From assembly GCF_006516965.1 (NCBI RefSeq), contig NZ_VHLH01000015.1, positions 50,816 to 114,815 on the forward strand: a stretch of DNA of 64,000 nt. The letters run 5' to 3'. Source of the stretch: Pararhizobium mangrovi. Lineage in GTDB: Bacteria > Pseudomonadota > Alphaproteobacteria > Rhizobiales > Rhizobiaceae. The notes under the pieces are model-generated. The model was not told the origin of the DNA, ran no database searches, and was given only the letters and a program-made list of their open reading frames with translations. Made by a program: the position numbers and the translations under genes. Below are positions 41,655 to 52,580 of the stretch, piece by piece; position 1 is the first letter of the stretch, and each line of letters opens with the position of its first letter.

Positions 41655-42300
41655 CGTCGCCGATCCGGACACACGCTCCGCCTGCGGCTTCGGCATCCGC
41701 CTTGTCATGGGTGACGAGGACGACCGGCAGGCCGGCGGCACGCGCCCGATCGAAGACGAGGCTGCGCATGTGGCCGCGCAACGTCGCATCGAGCTTCGAG
41801 AACGGCTCGTCGAGGAGAAGGAGGCGGGGATGCGAAACGAGCGTGCGCATCAAAGCGACGCGCGCCTTCTGGCCGCCCGAAAGGGTTGCCGGATCGCGGG
41901 CTGCGAAATCGGCGAGCCCGACTTCGCCGAGTGCCGCTTCGGCGATCGCGCGGCGGCGGCTGCGACCCTTTTCGTGCCTCGGAATGGCGAAGGCGACGTT
42001 GGCCGCGACGGAAAGATGCGGGAAGAGCAGCGGGTCCTGAAACAGAATGCCGGCGCGGCGCTCTTCCGCCGGCAGTGCGGTCAGGTCGACACCGTCGACA
42101 CGCGCCTCGCCCCGTGCGGTAAAGACCGGATCCAGAAAGCCGCCGATGAAGGCGAGGAGCGTGGACTTTCCCGAACCCGACGGACCCATAACCGTGAGCA
42201 CCGCACCCGGTGCGACCTCGGCATCGAGCGCGATGAGCCGGACGCCGGCGAGATCGATCGCCACGTCGCGAAGCCACAGGCCTTTGTGCATGGCCGTCAT
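41647..42300 (-). CDS. ABC transporter ATP-binding protein, YnjD-like
   Basis: A 217-residue ATPase with Walker A GPSGSGKSTLL, the Q-loop ILFQDPLLFPHL, signature LSGGQKARVALMR, Walker B LLLLDEPFSKLD and the switch His in VLVTHDKAD. GGGAG precedes the ATG at 42300. It is the third gene of the binding protein-permease-ATPase operon and overlaps hrpB. Confidence 0.92.
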   Translation of the reverse strand: MTAMHKGLWLRDVAIDLAGVRLIALDAEVAPGAVLTVMGPSGSGKSTLLAFIGGFLDPVFTARGEARVDGVDLTALPAEERRAGILFQDPLLFPHLSVAANVAFAIPRHEKGRSRRRAIAEAALGEVGLADFAARDPATLSGGQKARVALMRTLVSHPRLLLLDEPFSKLDATLRGHMRSLVFDRARAAGLPVVLVTHDKADAEAAGGACVRIGDDA

Positions 42301-42335
42301 CGCATCTCCCGTCTTCCGCCCGCCATTCATCGGCT

Positions 42336-44018
42336 CTACGTGCGCAAGGCACGGCGGTTGCGGAATAACAAGGCGGGCACGAGCGAGGCAATCGCGAAGC
42401 CGAGAAACGGCAATATGGCCTGCAGGAAGGCGTAGACGCCGATCACGCGCGCATTGCCGCCGGAGGCGAGAGCGACGGCCTCGGTGGTGATCGTCGTCAG
42501 CCGTCCGGCACCGATGAGCACCGTCGGCAGGTACTGCGCGACGGAGACGGCGAAGCCGACGGCGGCGGCGGTGAGGACCGCGCGGGCGAGCATCGGCAGG
42601 CGTACGCGCCGGAAGATCGCGCCGCGCGAAAGTCCGAGACCGGATGCGACGACGGCATAGCGAGGATCGAAGGCGCGCCATGGATCGCTGAGGGAAAGGA
42701 AGACGTAGGGCAGGACGAAGATCAGATGGACGAAAACGAGACCGGCGAGGCTCGCATCGATCCCCGTCAGCAACGAAAGCACCTGAAGGCCGAAGACGAA
42801 GGAAATCTGCGGCACGAGGAGCGGCAGATAGACGAGCAGCAGCGCGCGCCGCCCGCCGGTTCGGCCCGTCTCGTCCTCGCGCGCAAGGCAGGCGACCGTC
42901 AGCGCGAGCGCGATCGCCGTCGCGACCAGCGCCGTGACGAGGGTCGTGGCGAAGGGAGCGGCGATCTCCGAGAGCTGACGCTGCCAGGTCTTCAGCCAGA
43001 AGACCTGCGGCAGGGCGTCGGGAAACTGCCAGAGCCCGGCGAGCGACCAGAGCGCGAGCAGGGCAAGGCCCGTGAAGACGGCCGCAGCGCATAGGACGAC
43101 GAGCCCGAACGACAGAAAGCGCAGCCACCGGTCCCGGCGGAAGCGGACGCCGCATGCGCGCAAGAGCGCCGAGCCGCCACCGACCAGGCGTTCACCGGCA
43201 AGCCAGAGCGCGAGGGCGGCGAGCACGAGGGCGAACTGGACGAGGGCGCCGGCCGAGGCGACGAAGCGCATGGAAAGGTTCGCTTCGTTCATCCAGGAAA
43301 GCAGCCGGACGGGTAGCGGCGCGGGCAGCGTGGGGCCGAGAATGGCGGCCACGTCCACTACCGAAGCCGAATAGGCAATGACCGCGAAGACGGCGAGGCG
43401 GATCTGGCCGTAAAGCGCCGGCGCGAGCAGATAGGCGAAGCCGGCAATCCGCCCGTAGCCGAGCGAGGCGGCGAGCCGCCGCGTTTCGACGAGTTTGAGT
43501 TGCGGCAGTGCGGCAAGCGAAACGAGGAAGAGGAAAGGCGCTTCCTTGACGATCATCCCGACCGTCATGGTGATGCCGAGCGGGTCGTGGACGATCAGCC
43601 AGTCCGGTGGGCGCGTGAGGCCGGTCAGCCAGGGCGAGGCGAGCCGCATCAGGAAGCCGGAGGGGGCGACGAGGAAGGCGAGCCCGAAGGCCGCCGCGGC
43701 ATGCGGCACGGCGAGCAGCGGCGACAGACCTCGCTGCAGGCGGGCGAAGGCAGGCGTGCCGGCCCATCCGGCAACGAAAAGCACGACGAGGAGGAAGGAG
43801 ATACCGCCCGTGGCAAGGCCGATCCCAAGCGCGAGCGCGATGGACCGCACGATGCCGGGCATGGTGAAGAAGGCAGCGAAATAACGCAGCGAGACGACGT
43901 GGCCGCCGAGCGCCGGAAGGTAGCCGAAGGCAGGAAGCGCGGTGAACGCCAGGCCGAAGGCGAGCGGCGCGACGAGGACGGCAAGCGTCAGCCCCGGCGC
44001 GAGGCGGGTCCAGCGCAT
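42336..44018 (-). CDS. ABC transporter permease, fused two-domain YnjC-like
   Basis: A 560-residue inner-membrane protein made of two consecutive permease modules, about 12 hydrophobic segments. Each half has an EAA-like coupling loop: ETRRLAASLGYGRIAGF in the first and AVVASGLGLSRGAIFRRVRLP in the second. This fused arrangement, with a lone ATPase and one binding protein, matches the E. coli YnjBCD system. The transported solute is not known. Confidence 0.9.
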   Translation of the reverse strand: MRWTRLAPGLTLAVLVAPLAFGLAFTALPAFGYLPALGGHVVSLRYFAAFFTMPGIVRSIALALGIGLATGGISFLLVVLFVAGWAGTPAFARLQRGLSPLLAVPHAAAAFGLAFLVAPSGFLMRLASPWLTGLTRPPDWLIVHDPLGITMTVGMIVKEAPFLFLVSLAALPQLKLVETRRLAASLGYGRIAGFAYLLAPALYGQIRLAVFAVIAYSASVVDVAAILGPTLPAPLPVRLLSWMNEANLSMRFVASAGALVQFALVLAALALWLAGERLVGGGSALLRACGVRFRRDRWLRFLSFGLVVLCAAAVFTGLALLALWSLAGLWQFPDALPQVFWLKTWQRQLSEIAAPFATTLVTALVATAIALALTVACLAREDETGRTGGRRALLLVYLPLLVPQISFVFGLQVLSLLTGIDASLAGLVFVHLIFVLPYVFLSLSDPWRAFDPRYAVVASGLGLSRGAIFRRVRLPMLARAVLTAAAVGFAVSVAQYLPTVLIGAGRLTTITTEAVALASGGNARVIGVYAFLQAILPFLGFAIASLVPALLFRNRRALRT

Positions 44019-44044
44019 GGCTGCGGCCGGCGGGGGGCGCGCGC

Positions 44045-45280
44045 TTAGCGGGCCGTGCCGTAGCGCTTCTTCCACGCCGCCTCGATGCGCGTCGTCCAGC
44101 TGGCATCCGGTTCCGGAATGACCGGGCCGAGTTCGCTCGGAGGCAGCGTCGCGGCGCCGAGATCGAGATCGGCGAACTTCCGGCGCTCCTTTTCGGACAG
44201 CTTGTCCATGGCGAGTACCGTCGGGTCGCCCCAGTATTGCGGATCCTGCTTGTGGAGCTGCGCTTCCGGCGAGATCAGGAAGTTGGCGACGACCAGCGCG
44301 CCCGCCTTGGCGTTCGCATTGTAGGGGATCGCCACGAAATGCGTGTTGCCGAGCGTTCCGCCGGGAAAGGTGAAGGAGCGCACCGTATCCGGCAGTTCGC
44401 CGTTTTCGATCGCCGAGGAGGCTTCGGAAGGGTTGAAGGCGAAGATGATGCCGAGTTCGCCGTCGGCGAGCTTGCGCTTCATGTCCGGGTAGTTTTCCGG
44501 ATAGTCGGCACCCTTGCGCCATAGATACGGTTTCAGCGCGTCCAGATAGGTGAAGAGCGGCTTCACGTCCTGCTCGAAAGTGGCGTCGTTCACCGGCTTG
44601 TAGAGCTTGGACGTGTCGCCGATATGCTCGTAGAGCACCTGTTTCAGGAAGGACGAACCGATGAAGTCCGGCGGAGCGGGGTAGGAGAAACGGCCGGGAT
44701 GGGCCTTCGCCCAGCGAAGCAGGCCGTCGGTATCCTTCGGCAGATCCTTCGCGTCCGTGCGCGCGGAATCGTAGAAGAAGACGAGCTTGGCGTTGCCCCA
44801 TGGGCTTTCGAGCCCGTCCGTCGGCGTATTGAAGTCGGTGGTGATAGTCGGGTTCTGCTTAAAGGCGACGTATTTCCAGTTGGGCAGCTTCGTCGCCCAG
44901 CCGGGGCTCATCAAAAGGCCCTTGTCCTTCATGTCGACGAAGTTCTCGCCGTTGATCCAGACGAGGTCGACCGAACCGCTCTCGTTCTTGCCGGCGGCCT
45001 TTTCGGCGACGACCTTGGCAACGGCGTTCGCCGTATCGTCGACCTTCACCTCGCGAATGGTGACCCCGTAGCGCGCCTTCACCTGGCGTCCCGCCCAGTC
45101 GATATAGTCGTTGACGTTCTGGGAGCCGCCCCATGCGTTCCAGTAGACGGTCTCGCCCTTCGCGCTGTCGAGCACGGCCTGCCAGTTCGCCGGGTCGGGA
45201 GCATCGGCGGCGCGTGCCGGACCGGCGATCGCGAGTGCCGTCGAAAGCCCGAGAACCGCCAGCTTGAACAACTTATGCAC
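44045..45280 (-). CDS. ABC transporter substrate-binding protein, YnjB-like
   Basis: A 411-residue periplasmic protein. The signal peptide VHKLFKLAVLGLSTALAIAG is followed by a likely cleavage site after ARA. Segments NWQAVLDSAKGETVYWNAWGG, VDLVWINGENFVDMK and FSYPAPPDFIGSSF are typical of the YnjB family. The GTG at 45280 has GGGA upstream. First gene of the three-gene transporter operon. No thiamine (TPP) riboswitch is visible upstream, so a thiamine role is not supported. Confidence 0.9.
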   Translation of the reverse strand: MHKLFKLAVLGLSTALAIAGPARAADAPDPANWQAVLDSAKGETVYWNAWGGSQNVNDYIDWAGRQVKARYGVTIREVKVDDTANAVAKVVAEKAAGKNESGSVDLVWINGENFVDMKDKGLLMSPGWATKLPNWKYVAFKQNPTITTDFNTPTDGLESPWGNAKLVFFYDSARTDAKDLPKDTDGLLRWAKAHPGRFSYPAPPDFIGSSFLKQVLYEHIGDTSKLYKPVNDATFEQDVKPLFTYLDALKPYLWRKGADYPENYPDMKRKLADGELGIIFAFNPSEASSAIENGELPDTVRSFTFPGGTLGNTHFVAIPYNANAKAGALVVANFLISPEAQLHKQDPQYWGDPTVLAMDKLSEKERRKFADLDLGAATLPPSELGPVIPEPDASWTTRIEAAWKKRYGTAR

Positions 45281-45406
45281 GTGATGTCCCTTCCCTGCAC
45301 CGAACGAAGCCGATCGAGCTTCACCACGGCACTGCCGGCCGGTCAATGTGCGCGGGAGCGCGGGACACGTAACGTTTGGGTGAGACGGCCGGGCGGCGCA
45401 TGCACG

Positions 45407-45435
45407 AAAAAACCCGGCGCCTCGCGGCGCCGGGT
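45407..45435 (-). terminator. Rho-independent terminator of trxA
   Basis: On the minus strand a perfect 9-base stem (CCCGGCGCC/GGCGCCGGG, loop of four) is followed directly by six T residues. It lies 26 bases beyond the trxA stop and separates the trxA transcript from the transporter operon. Confidence 0.88.
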
Positions 45436-45461
45436 CGATATCGCCGGACTTTGCCTCGCGC

Positions 45462-45782
45462 TTACGCCGCGCTGGAAATCCAGGAAGAAAGGGAAGCCTT
45501 CGGCGAAGCGCCGACCTTGATGTCGGCGAGCTCGCCGTTCTTGAACATGGCGAGCGTCGGGATGGAGCGAACGCCGTACTGCGCGGCCAGATCCGGGTTC
45601 TCGTCGATGTTCAGCTTGGCGACCTTCACCTTGCCGTCCATCTCGGTCGCGATCTCTTCGAGGCTCGGCGCGATCATCTTGCAGGGTCCGCACCACTCCG
45701 CCCAGAAATCCACCACGACCGGCTCGTTCGCTTCGAGCACTTCGGACTGAAAGTTCGCGTTGTCGACTTTCACGGTAGCCAT
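45462..45782 (-). CDS. trxA: Thioredoxin 1
   Basis: A 106-residue thioredoxin with the active site [16 protein letters not shown] and the cis-Pro segment [14 protein letters not shown]. Size and motifs are standard. It reduces disulfides in the cytoplasm. It lies downstream of addA on the same strand, ends in a strong terminator, and has GGAG before the ATG. Confidence 0.97.
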   Translation of the reverse strand: MATVKVDNANFQSEVLEANEPVVVDFWAEWCGPCKMIAPSLEEIATEMDGKVKVAKLNIDENPDLAAQYGVRSIPTLAMFKNGELADIKVGASPKASLSSWISSAA

Positions 45783-45883
45783 CACGGCTCTCCTTCGATT
45801 GATGCGGACGGCGCGCGGGACGCCGGCCTTTTCGTTACGAGAAAAGATGTGAGCGCGCCGCGCGCTTTTCAATACGGGATATG

Positions 45884-48800
45884 TCACGGCGCCGCGAGAG
45901 CGGCAAGGGCGGCGTCCATCTCGCCGGCCTCGAGCGGCAGAAGCATCGGCGCCTCCGTGAAGAGAAGCGCCGCCTCGATGCGCTTTTCCGGGTAGAGCGG
46001 ACGCAGGATCTCGCGGTAGATCGCGAGCTGCGCCTTGTAGGCTTCGGGGACCGTTTCGATGTGCGTATGGGGCGGGCGGTTGGTCTTGTAGTCGACGATC
46101 AGAACCCGGTCGCCATCGACCGAAAGCCGGTCGATCCGACCCGAAACCGCATGGTCGCGGCCGGCGAGGCTGAGCGTGCCCATGATGGAGATTTCGGCCC
46201 GGCTGCCGCGCGCGAAGACGGGGGCGAAGGCCGCATCCCGCAGGATAGCGAGCACGGGCGCGATCACCGCCGTGCGCTCCTCCGCGGTGCGTGTCGGCCA
46301 TGCGCGGGCCATGTAGCGCTCGGCGGCCTCGCTGCGTTCGTCGGCTGGAAGGCTCGGCAGAACCTGAAGCAGGCGGTGGACGAGCCGGCCGCGCTCGAGC
46401 CCCGCGCTCGGCACGGGCGCAGCAGCCGTCAGCGGCGAAGCAGGCGGCGGCTCGGGCTCGTCGCCGTCGATCAACGCGCTCGCGCCGGATGGGGAGAGCG
46501 GGCGCGGCAAGCGCTTCGGCGCGGGAACCGGCCTTGCGAGCGCCTCCGGTGGTGGCGGCGCTGGTTCCGGCGTCGGCGCTTCGGGAGCATCGGCCTCGCG
46601 TGCGGCGGAAAGAGCGAACCGCAGGCCCGACCAGCTTTCCGCACCGGCCGTGTAGGTCGTCGGCTCGGCCGAGACCGCCTCCCCGGAAAGCGCTTCCCAG
46701 ACCATGCCCTGCCAGAAGCGGTATTTCGGGTCGTCGGGGTTCTGGTAGCCGCACACGACGAGGCGGTCGGCCGCACGCGTCAGCGCGACATAGAGGAGGC
46801 GGCGATATTCCTCCTCGCCGGCCGCGCGGATCGCATCCCTAAGCGCAGTGGTGAGCGTGTTCTCGTATGCCTTGCCCGGCACCCAGACGAAGGCCGGTGG
46901 TGCCGCGGCGCCGTAGCGGTCTTCGAGCGGCAGCGCCCGCAACGCCGGCAGATGGCTCGTATGGACGGCGTCGCCACCGGAATCGACGAGGAAAACGACC
47001 GGCGCCTCGAGCCCCTTGGCCGCGTGCACCGTCATGATGCGCACCTCGTCGCGGCCCTTGTCCATCTCGCGCTTGATCTCGGGGGAATCCGTCTCGAGCA
47101 CGGCGAGAAAGGCCTGCATGCCGGGCAGCACCGTCGCACCCTCGTGATCGAGCGCGAAGGAGAGGAACGCGTCGAGCACGTCGCTCGCCTCGTTGCCGAG
47201 CCGGGCGAGCATGCGCGCACGACCGCCTTCGGCAAGGATGCGGGCGAAGAACTCGAAGACGGGCAGGCGGTCGACGAGCCCGCGCCAGGCTTCCAGCTGC
47301 GCGTGGATCTGCGCGAAGGGCGGCCTTTCGTCCGCCGCATGGCGCGCGAGGGCTGTGTAGACGCTTTCGCCGTCGCGGCGCTCGCCGGCAAGCGTGTAGA
47401 GGTCTTCTTCGGTGAGGGAAAAGAGCGGGCTCTTCAAGACGGCGGCGAGCGAAAGGTCGTCCTGCGGCAGGAGCATGACGCGCGCAAGGGCTGCCAGATC
47501 CTGGACCGCGATGTGCTCGGCGAGTTTCAAGCGGTCGGCGCCGGCGACCGGCACGTTCACGCGCTCCTTCAGTTCGCGCGAAAGTGCCTGGACGAACGCG
47601 TCGCGCTTGCGCACGAGCACGAGCACGTCGCCCGGTCGGACCGTGCGGGTTTTCCCGTCATCGACGATGGTGCGCCGGCCGATCCAGTCGGCAAGCGTCG
47701 TAGCGACCCGGCGGGCGAGCTTCGCCGGCGGCGCGCTTGCATGTTCCGCGTCGAACGGAACGAGCCAGCTTTCCTTTTCCTCCGCCGGTTCCTTGTGGAT
47801 CATTTCCCAGACATCGACCGAGCCCGGATGGCGCTGGCGCGAGGTCTCGTGGACGATCGCGTCGGTTTCGCCGAGCCCGCGACGGCTGTCTTGATGGGCG
47901 AAGACGTGATCGACCGTGGCGAGAACATCGGCCGTCGAGCGGAACGAGACGTGCAGGCGCACCGGCTCGAAGCGCATGCCGGCCTCGCCGACGCGCCGCT
48001 CGACGTCGCGGCGTTCCGCATCGAAACGCTCGGGCCGGGCGCCCTGGAAGGAGTAGATCGACTGCTTCTCGTCGCCGACGGCGAAGAGCGTGCGATGGCT
48101 GCCACGCGCGCCGGCGCCGGAGAAGAAATCGTCCGAAAGCGCACGGATCACGCGCCACTGCGCCGGGCTCGTATCCTGCGCTTCGTCGACGAGGATGTGG
48201 TCAATGCCCTGATCGAGCTTGTAATGCACCCACGCGCCGGCGCCCGCACGGTCGAGCAGCGCGCCGGTGCGGTTGACGAGGTCGTCGAAATCGAGCCGGC
48301 CCCGTTCGCGCTTCAGCCGTTCGTATTCGTGGTCGAGGCGATGCGCGAGGGTCAGCGCAGCCGTGGTGACGCGAAGCGTCCCGAGGCGAGCGAGGCGATC
48401 GCGGATGAAAAGGAAATGCGCCTGGGCGCGTTCCACCATTTCTTCCGCGTCCGGCATGGCTTCCAGCACGCCCTTCGGCGTGACTTGCGAAAGCTTGCGC
48501 GGCTCGCCGACGGAGGTGAGCAGGATCTCCTCGAGCATGCGCCAGCGTTCGGAAGGCGCGGCACGCTCGACCGCGCGCAGGGCGTCGGAAAACTCCAGCG
48601 CCTTCTTGGCCTTCTGGCTGTTGGCAGCGGCGTGGTAGGCTTCCAACGTCTGCCCGGCGAGCCCATCGAGCGGCCATGCTGCGGCGGCGATCGATGCGAT
48701 ATCGTCCTCGGGCTCAAGGTCGAAGGCGTGCCCGAGGACCGCCGACGCTCCGCCATGCTGCTCGGCAAAGCCGAGGAAACGACGGATCGGCTCGCGGTTC

Positions 48801-49414
48801 GCGACGACGAGCGTCAGAAGATTTTCGAGCCCCGTCTCCTCGCCGGCTTCGAGGACCGTGTCGAGCGCGCCGGCCAGCGCCGCGTCCTCGTCGCCGGCGG
48901 CCGCGGTCAGAAGCGTGCGCCGTGCTTCGGCGAGAAGCGCCGCGGCGGCCGGTTCGTCCAGGACCTCGAAATGGCCGGCGACGTTCGCTTCGAGCGGGAA
49001 CTGGTGCAGGAGCGATTCGCAAAAGGCGTGGATCGTCTGGATCTTGAGGCCGCCCGGCGTTTCCAGCGCGTGCGCGAAGAGACGACGGGCAACGAGAAGC
49101 CGTTCCGGCCCGGGCGTGCGGCCCTCGACGGCGGAAATACGCTCGGCAAGGGTCTCGTCGTCGAGCCGGGTCCATTCCGAAAGCCGGGCGAACACGCGGT
49201 TCGCCATCTCGGCCGCCGCAGCCTTGGTGTATGTGAGACATAGGATCGCCGACGGCCGGCACCCTTCGAGCAGGAGCCGGATTACGCGCTGGGAAAGCAC
49301 ATGCGTCTTGCCGGAACCCGCATTGGCCGAGACCCAGGCGGAGACGAAGGGATCGGACGCACGCGCCTGTTCGGCCGCGACGCGATCGACGAGCGGGATC
49401 GTCTCATCCGTCAT
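45884..49414 (-). CDS. addA: Double-strand break repair helicase-nuclease AddA
   Basis: An 1176-residue UvrD-type helicase with a C-terminal nuclease, the AddA subunit that with AddB replaces RecBCD in alphaproteobacteria. Walker A is [16 protein letters not shown] near residue 30; helicase motifs follow ([77 protein letters not shown]). The nuclease motif [12 protein letters not shown] is near the C-terminus. ATG at 49414 overlaps the 3' end of addB by 11 bases. Confidence 0.97.
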   Translation of the reverse strand: MTDETIPLVDRVAAEQARASDPFVSAWVSANAGSGKTHVLSQRVIRLLLEGCRPSAILCLTYTKAAAAEMANRVFARLSEWTRLDDETLAERISAVEGRTPGPERLLVARRLFAHALETPGGLKIQTIHAFCESLLHQFPLEANVAGHFEVLDEPAAAALLAEARRTLLTAAAGDEDAALAGALDTVLEAGEETGLENLLTLVVANREPIRRFLGFAEQHGGASAVLGHAFDLEPEDDIASIAAAAWPLDGLAGQTLEAYHAAANSQKAKKALEFSDALRAVERAAPSERWRMLEEILLTSVGEPRKLSQVTPKGVLEAMPDAEEMVERAQAHFLFIRDRLARLGTLRVTTAALTLAHRLDHEYERLKRERGRLDFDDLVNRTGALLDRAGAGAWVHYKLDQGIDHILVDEAQDTSPAQWRVIRALSDDFFSGAGARGSHRTLFAVGDEKQSIYSFQGARPERFDAERRDVERRVGEAGMRFEPVRLHVSFRSTADVLATVDHVFAHQDSRRGLGETDAIVHETSRQRHPGSVDVWEMIHKEPAEEKESWLVPFDAEHASAPPAKLARRVATTLADWIGRRTIVDDGKTRTVRPGDVLVLVRKRDAFVQALSRELKERVNVPVAGADRLKLAEHIAVQDLAALARVMLLPQDDLSLAAVLKSPLFSLTEEDLYTLAGERRDGESVYTALARHAADERPPFAQIHAQLEAWRGLVDRLPVFEFFARILAEGGRARMLARLGNEASDVLDAFLSFALDHEGATVLPGMQAFLAVLETDSPEIKREMDKGRDEVRIMTVHAAKGLEAPVVFLVDSGGDAVHTSHLPALRALPLEDRYGAAAPPAFVWVPGKAYENTLTTALRDAIRAAGEEEYRRLLYVALTRAADRLVVCGYQNPDDPKYRFWQGMVWEALSGEAVSAEPTTYTAGAESWSGLRFALSAAREADAPEAPTPEPAPPPPEALARPVPAPKRLPRPLSPSGASALIDGDEPEPPPASPLTAAAPVPSAGLERGRLVHRLLQVLPSLPADERSEAAERYMARAWPTRTAEERTAVIAPVLAILRDAAFAPVFARGSRAEISIMGTLSLAGRDHAVSGRIDRLSVDGDRVLIVDYKTNRPPHTHIETVPEAYKAQLAIYREILRPLYPEKRIEAALLFTEAPMLLPLEAGEMDAALAALAAP

Positions 49415-52400
49415 CGCCGTCGTCTCCTTCCTCGGCCGTCGACCATTCCGCAACACGGGCGAGATGGTCGTATTCGCCCCCGAAATCGCGTGCGCTCGCG
49501 GGAATCAGGCGCGAGGCGAAGCCGTGCTCGTTCGATGCCAATGCCTGGACGAAGGCGGAGAATTGAACCAGTGCCGCATCGCCGAGTTCGCTCGCCGAGC
49601 GTGTCTCGGCCTTCCCGTCCTTCTTGTCGTCCACGCGATCCACACGGAGCCGCGCCCCCGGCTTCAGGCGCACATAGCGCAGCGCCGACGGCACGAGCGG
49701 CGCGACATCGAGGAAACCGTGATGCTGGAGGACACCCGCCTCCAGCGCGAGCTGCGGATCGAGAAGCGTGCGCGCCTGCTTGGCCGAAGGCGCCGCACCG
49801 GTCTTGTAGTCGATGATCTCGGCCGTACCGTCGGCCATCAGATCGATGCGATCGGCCATGCCGGAAAGAACGACGCCGGCGGCCGGAATGTGCGTGCGCG
49901 CATACGCTTCGACATGGCGTCCGACGACCGTTTTCTCGCGCCTGCTCTCCCATTCGAGGAAAAGCTTCGCGACCCGTTCGAAGCGTGGACGCCAGACGGC
50001 CGCAATGTGTGCCGGCAACTGCCAGGCGTCGAACTGCCTTGCCGTCAGCGTCTTGAAGAGCCCCAGCGCTTCGGGGTCGGAGGCGGCGACGCCGGACCGC
50101 GCGAAATTCTCCAGGATCTCGTGATAGATCGAACCCCGCGCGGCGAAGGAAGGATCCTGCATGAGTTCGGCGATCGGTTCGAGTGCCAGCACGCGCCTGG
50201 CGTAGATCGCGTATGGGTCACGGCGCAGGAGCCCGACCTCGCTGAATGAATAGCGCTTCGGCTGGCGCTCGCGTGGCGGCTTCGGCGCCGGGCGCGAAGC
50301 GAGCGGCACGCTTTCGGCCGTATCGAGCGTTGCCGCCCAGTCGCAGAAGGCCGTACCTCGCGTTCGCATCGCCGTCGCGGTTTCCTCGCCGACGACCGTC
50401 AGCAGGCGCTGGAGCCAGCGCGAGGCGACGGTCGGCCCGCCGCCGGCGCGTGCGGCGCGCGATAGGACGAGACGGCGGGCGCCGAAGCCCATCTGAATGT
50501 CGTGCGCAGCCTGGCCGATGCGCCGTTCGGGCGGCTCCAGGCCGATCGCGGTCTTCATGGCGCGCGAGAGGAAGGCGTCGTTGGCGGTCTGCGCAGGCCA
50601 GCTCTGCTCGTTGAGACCGGCAAGCAGGAGCGTGTCGACCGGCTGAAGCCTCGCCTCAAGCGCACCCCAGACAAAGACGCGCGGATGGGCTCCGGTACGC
50701 GGCTTGACCGTTTCCCCGGCAAGAAGAGCCGGCAGCATCGCCGCCCATTCGGCGCCCGTAACCTCGAGGCCCGCCCGGCTTTCCACGGTGCTCGCCATCA
50801 GTTCGGCGAGACGCTCGCCGGCTTCGCCCGCCCACAGCCCGTCGAGCCTTCCCTCGGCGTCGATGCAGATCGCTTCGAGGGTCTCCGTCGTCGCACGCGC
50901 CCATTCGGCGACGGAAAACGCGCTCGTCAGGCCTTCGGCGGGGTCGCCTGCGCGATGGCGCACGAGCCGGCTCTTCAGCGGGAAGACGGCTGCTTCGACC
51001 CGTTTGGCGAGATCGCGAGCGTCCGCGCGCGCCTCCGGTCCGATCCGTGAAAACCAGCGCGGCGCATGGTCGTCGTCGTCGTTTTCCGTCATGCGGCGTT
51101 CGAGAAGGGCCGTCAGTTCGGCCACGATGGCCTCGCCCGTTCCGCCGCGAAGGGCGAGAAGCTCGATCATGCGGGCGGAATGGCGTGCCTTGCCGGCGGA
51201 AAGGCCGAAGCGGGCGAGCGGATGCTTGAGGAGGGAAAGCAGCGCGACCGGATCGCCCGGCGCGAGCGCCACCTCGACGGCGAGCCGGAAGATGGTGCCC
51301 GGTCCGGTGGCGCCGAGCGGTCGACCCGCGGAATCGTCCGCCTCGATGCCGAAGCGGCGAAGCTCGTTCGATACGCGTCGGGCGAGCGCCCGGTCCGGTG
51401 TGACGAGTGCGACCTGATGGTCCTCGCCCTCTTCCAGCGCAAGCCGCATGGCGACGGCGAGCGCCTGCGCCTCGGAACGCTCGCCCGCCGCTTCGATCAG
51501 CGAAACGTCTGCGAAGGCGGCCGGTGCGGCATCCGCGAGCGCATGGGTTTCGGGTTCGGCCCAGGCATCGGTCGCCTCCGACGGCAGCATGGCGAGCGAG
51601 ACGAGCCGATTGCGCACGGCGTACATCTCGTCGGGTTCGGCGAGATCGGCGACCGCGTCGCGACCGACGCGCAGATGCGAAAGCAGAGCGTAAAGCCCGT
51701 ATTGCGGGTGGGCGCGGGTCGCCGGATCGTCCGTGCGGCCCCTGATCGTCGCACCGACCTGCAACCAGTGTTCGGGGCGCATGCCGAGATCGAGGCCGGG
51801 CAGCACGACTGCGCCCATCGGGCTTTCGGCGACGGCGGCGACAAGGTCGCGCGTGGCCGGCAGCGAACCCGTCGAACCGGCGACGACCACCGGCCCGTCC
51901 GGTGGCGTTTCGCGGAACCGGCGGGCCTGCGCGCGCAGCGCGGCATTGCGGTGGGCGGCCGGATTCGCGCGCGCGAGCTCGCCCAGCCGTTCGGGCCAGT
52001 AGCGCGTGGCGATGCGAAGGAATTCGAGCGTGAGCTGCCACCACGCGGCATGGTCGGCCGCTTCCAGCGTCTCGAGGGCCGACCAGTCCTTGCCGGCCGT
52101 TTCCATCTCGTCCATCAGATCCGCAAGGCCGCGCGCGAGCCACAATGCATCGGCCGGGTTCGCCGGCGCAATCAACGGTGTCTCGCCGTGCACTTCCTCG
52201 ACGGCACGCGGCAGTGCGGCTTTCCAGGCGAGGATGAGGCGCGCGAGTTCCAGGAGCCTTTCGACAGGGTCGACCGGCGGATCGAGATCGAGCGTCTCCG
52301 GCGACGGCGCTTCGAAGAAGCCGGCATCGTCGTCGATCTCGCCGAGCGGACGGATGACGGGCAGGATCGCCGAACCACCGCCGAGCCGGTCGACGAAGAG

Positions 52401-52580
52401 CGATCGCAGCGTGCGCGCGGCACGGCGCGTGGGGACGAAGATGGTGACGGTGGCAAGCGCTAGTGGATCGGCACGATCGGCGGTGAAACCGTCGACCAGC
52501 CGCCCCTCGCACAGCGCATCGACGAGCGTCTTCAAAAACGGCACGCCCGGCGGGATCGAGACGAGCCGTCCGCCGCTCAT
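49404..52580 (-). CDS. addB: Double-strand break repair protein AddB
   Basis: A 1058-residue partner of AddA, of the alphaproteobacterial type. The inactive helicase-like N-terminus begins with IPPGVPFLKTLVDAL and ATVTIFVPTRRAARTLRSLF. The C-terminal nuclease motif is AEIIDYKTGAAPSAKQAR. YSFSEVGLLRRDPYAIYARRVL and ARGSIYHEILENFA precede it, as in the family. ATG overlaps the end of the nucleotidyltransferase gene by four bases. Confidence 0.95.
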   Translation of the reverse strand: MSGGRLVSIPPGVPFLKTLVDALCEGRLVDGFTADRADPLALATVTIFVPTRRAARTLRSLFVDRLGGGSAILPVIRPLGEIDDDAGFFEAPSPETLDLDPPVDPVERLLELARLILAWKAALPRAVEEVHGETPLIAPANPADALWLARGLADLMDEMETAGKDWSALETLEAADHAAWWQLTLEFLRIATRYWPERLGELARANPAAHRNAALRAQARRFRETPPDGPVVVAGSTGSLPATRDLVAAVAESPMGAVVLPGLDLGMRPEHWLQVGATIRGRTDDPATRAHPQYGLYALLSHLRVGRDAVADLAEPDEMYAVRNRLVSLAMLPSEATDAWAEPETHALADAAPAAFADVSLIEAAGERSEAQALAVAMRLALEEGEDHQVALVTPDRALARRVSNELRRFGIEADDSAGRPLGATGPGTIFRLAVEVALAPGDPVALLSLLKHPLARFGLSAGKARHSARMIELLALRGGTGEAIVAELTALLERRMTENDDDDHAPRWFSRIGPEARADARDLAKRVEAAVFPLKSRLVRHRAGDPAEGLTSAFSVAEWARATTETLEAICIDAEGRLDGLWAGEAGERLAELMASTVESRAGLEVTGAEWAAMLPALLAGETVKPRTGAHPRVFVWGALEARLQPVDTLLLAGLNEQSWPAQTANDAFLSRAMKTAIGLEPPERRIGQAAHDIQMGFGARRLVLSRAARAGGGPTVASRWLQRLLTVVGEETATAMRTRGTAFCDWAATLDTAESVPLASRPAPKPPRERQPKRYSFSEVGLLRRDPYAIYARRVLALEPIAELMQDPSFAARGSIYHEILENFARSGVAASDPEALGLFKTLTARQFDAWQLPAHIAAVWRPRFERVAKLFLEWESRREKTVVGRHVEAYARTHIPAAGVVLSGMADRIDLMADGTAEIIDYKTGAAPSAKQARTLLDPQLALEAGVLQHHGFLDVAPLVPSALRYVRLKPGARLRVDRVDDKKDGKAETRSASELGDAALVQFSAFVQALASNEHGFASRLIPASARDFGGEYDHLARVAEWSTAEEGDDGDDG

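Noticed and set aside
45281..45406. TPP riboswitch upstream of the YnjB-type operon, which would imply thiamine transport
   Set aside because: No CTGAGA-containing Thi-box core is present on the minus strand of this short leader.
45881..49243. A 1120-codon open frame on the plus strand opposite addA
   Set aside because: It mirrors the real addA coding frame in GC-rich DNA, has Arg/Glu/Ala/Val-rich composition without recognisable motifs, and addA on the other strand has all helicase and nuclease motifs.
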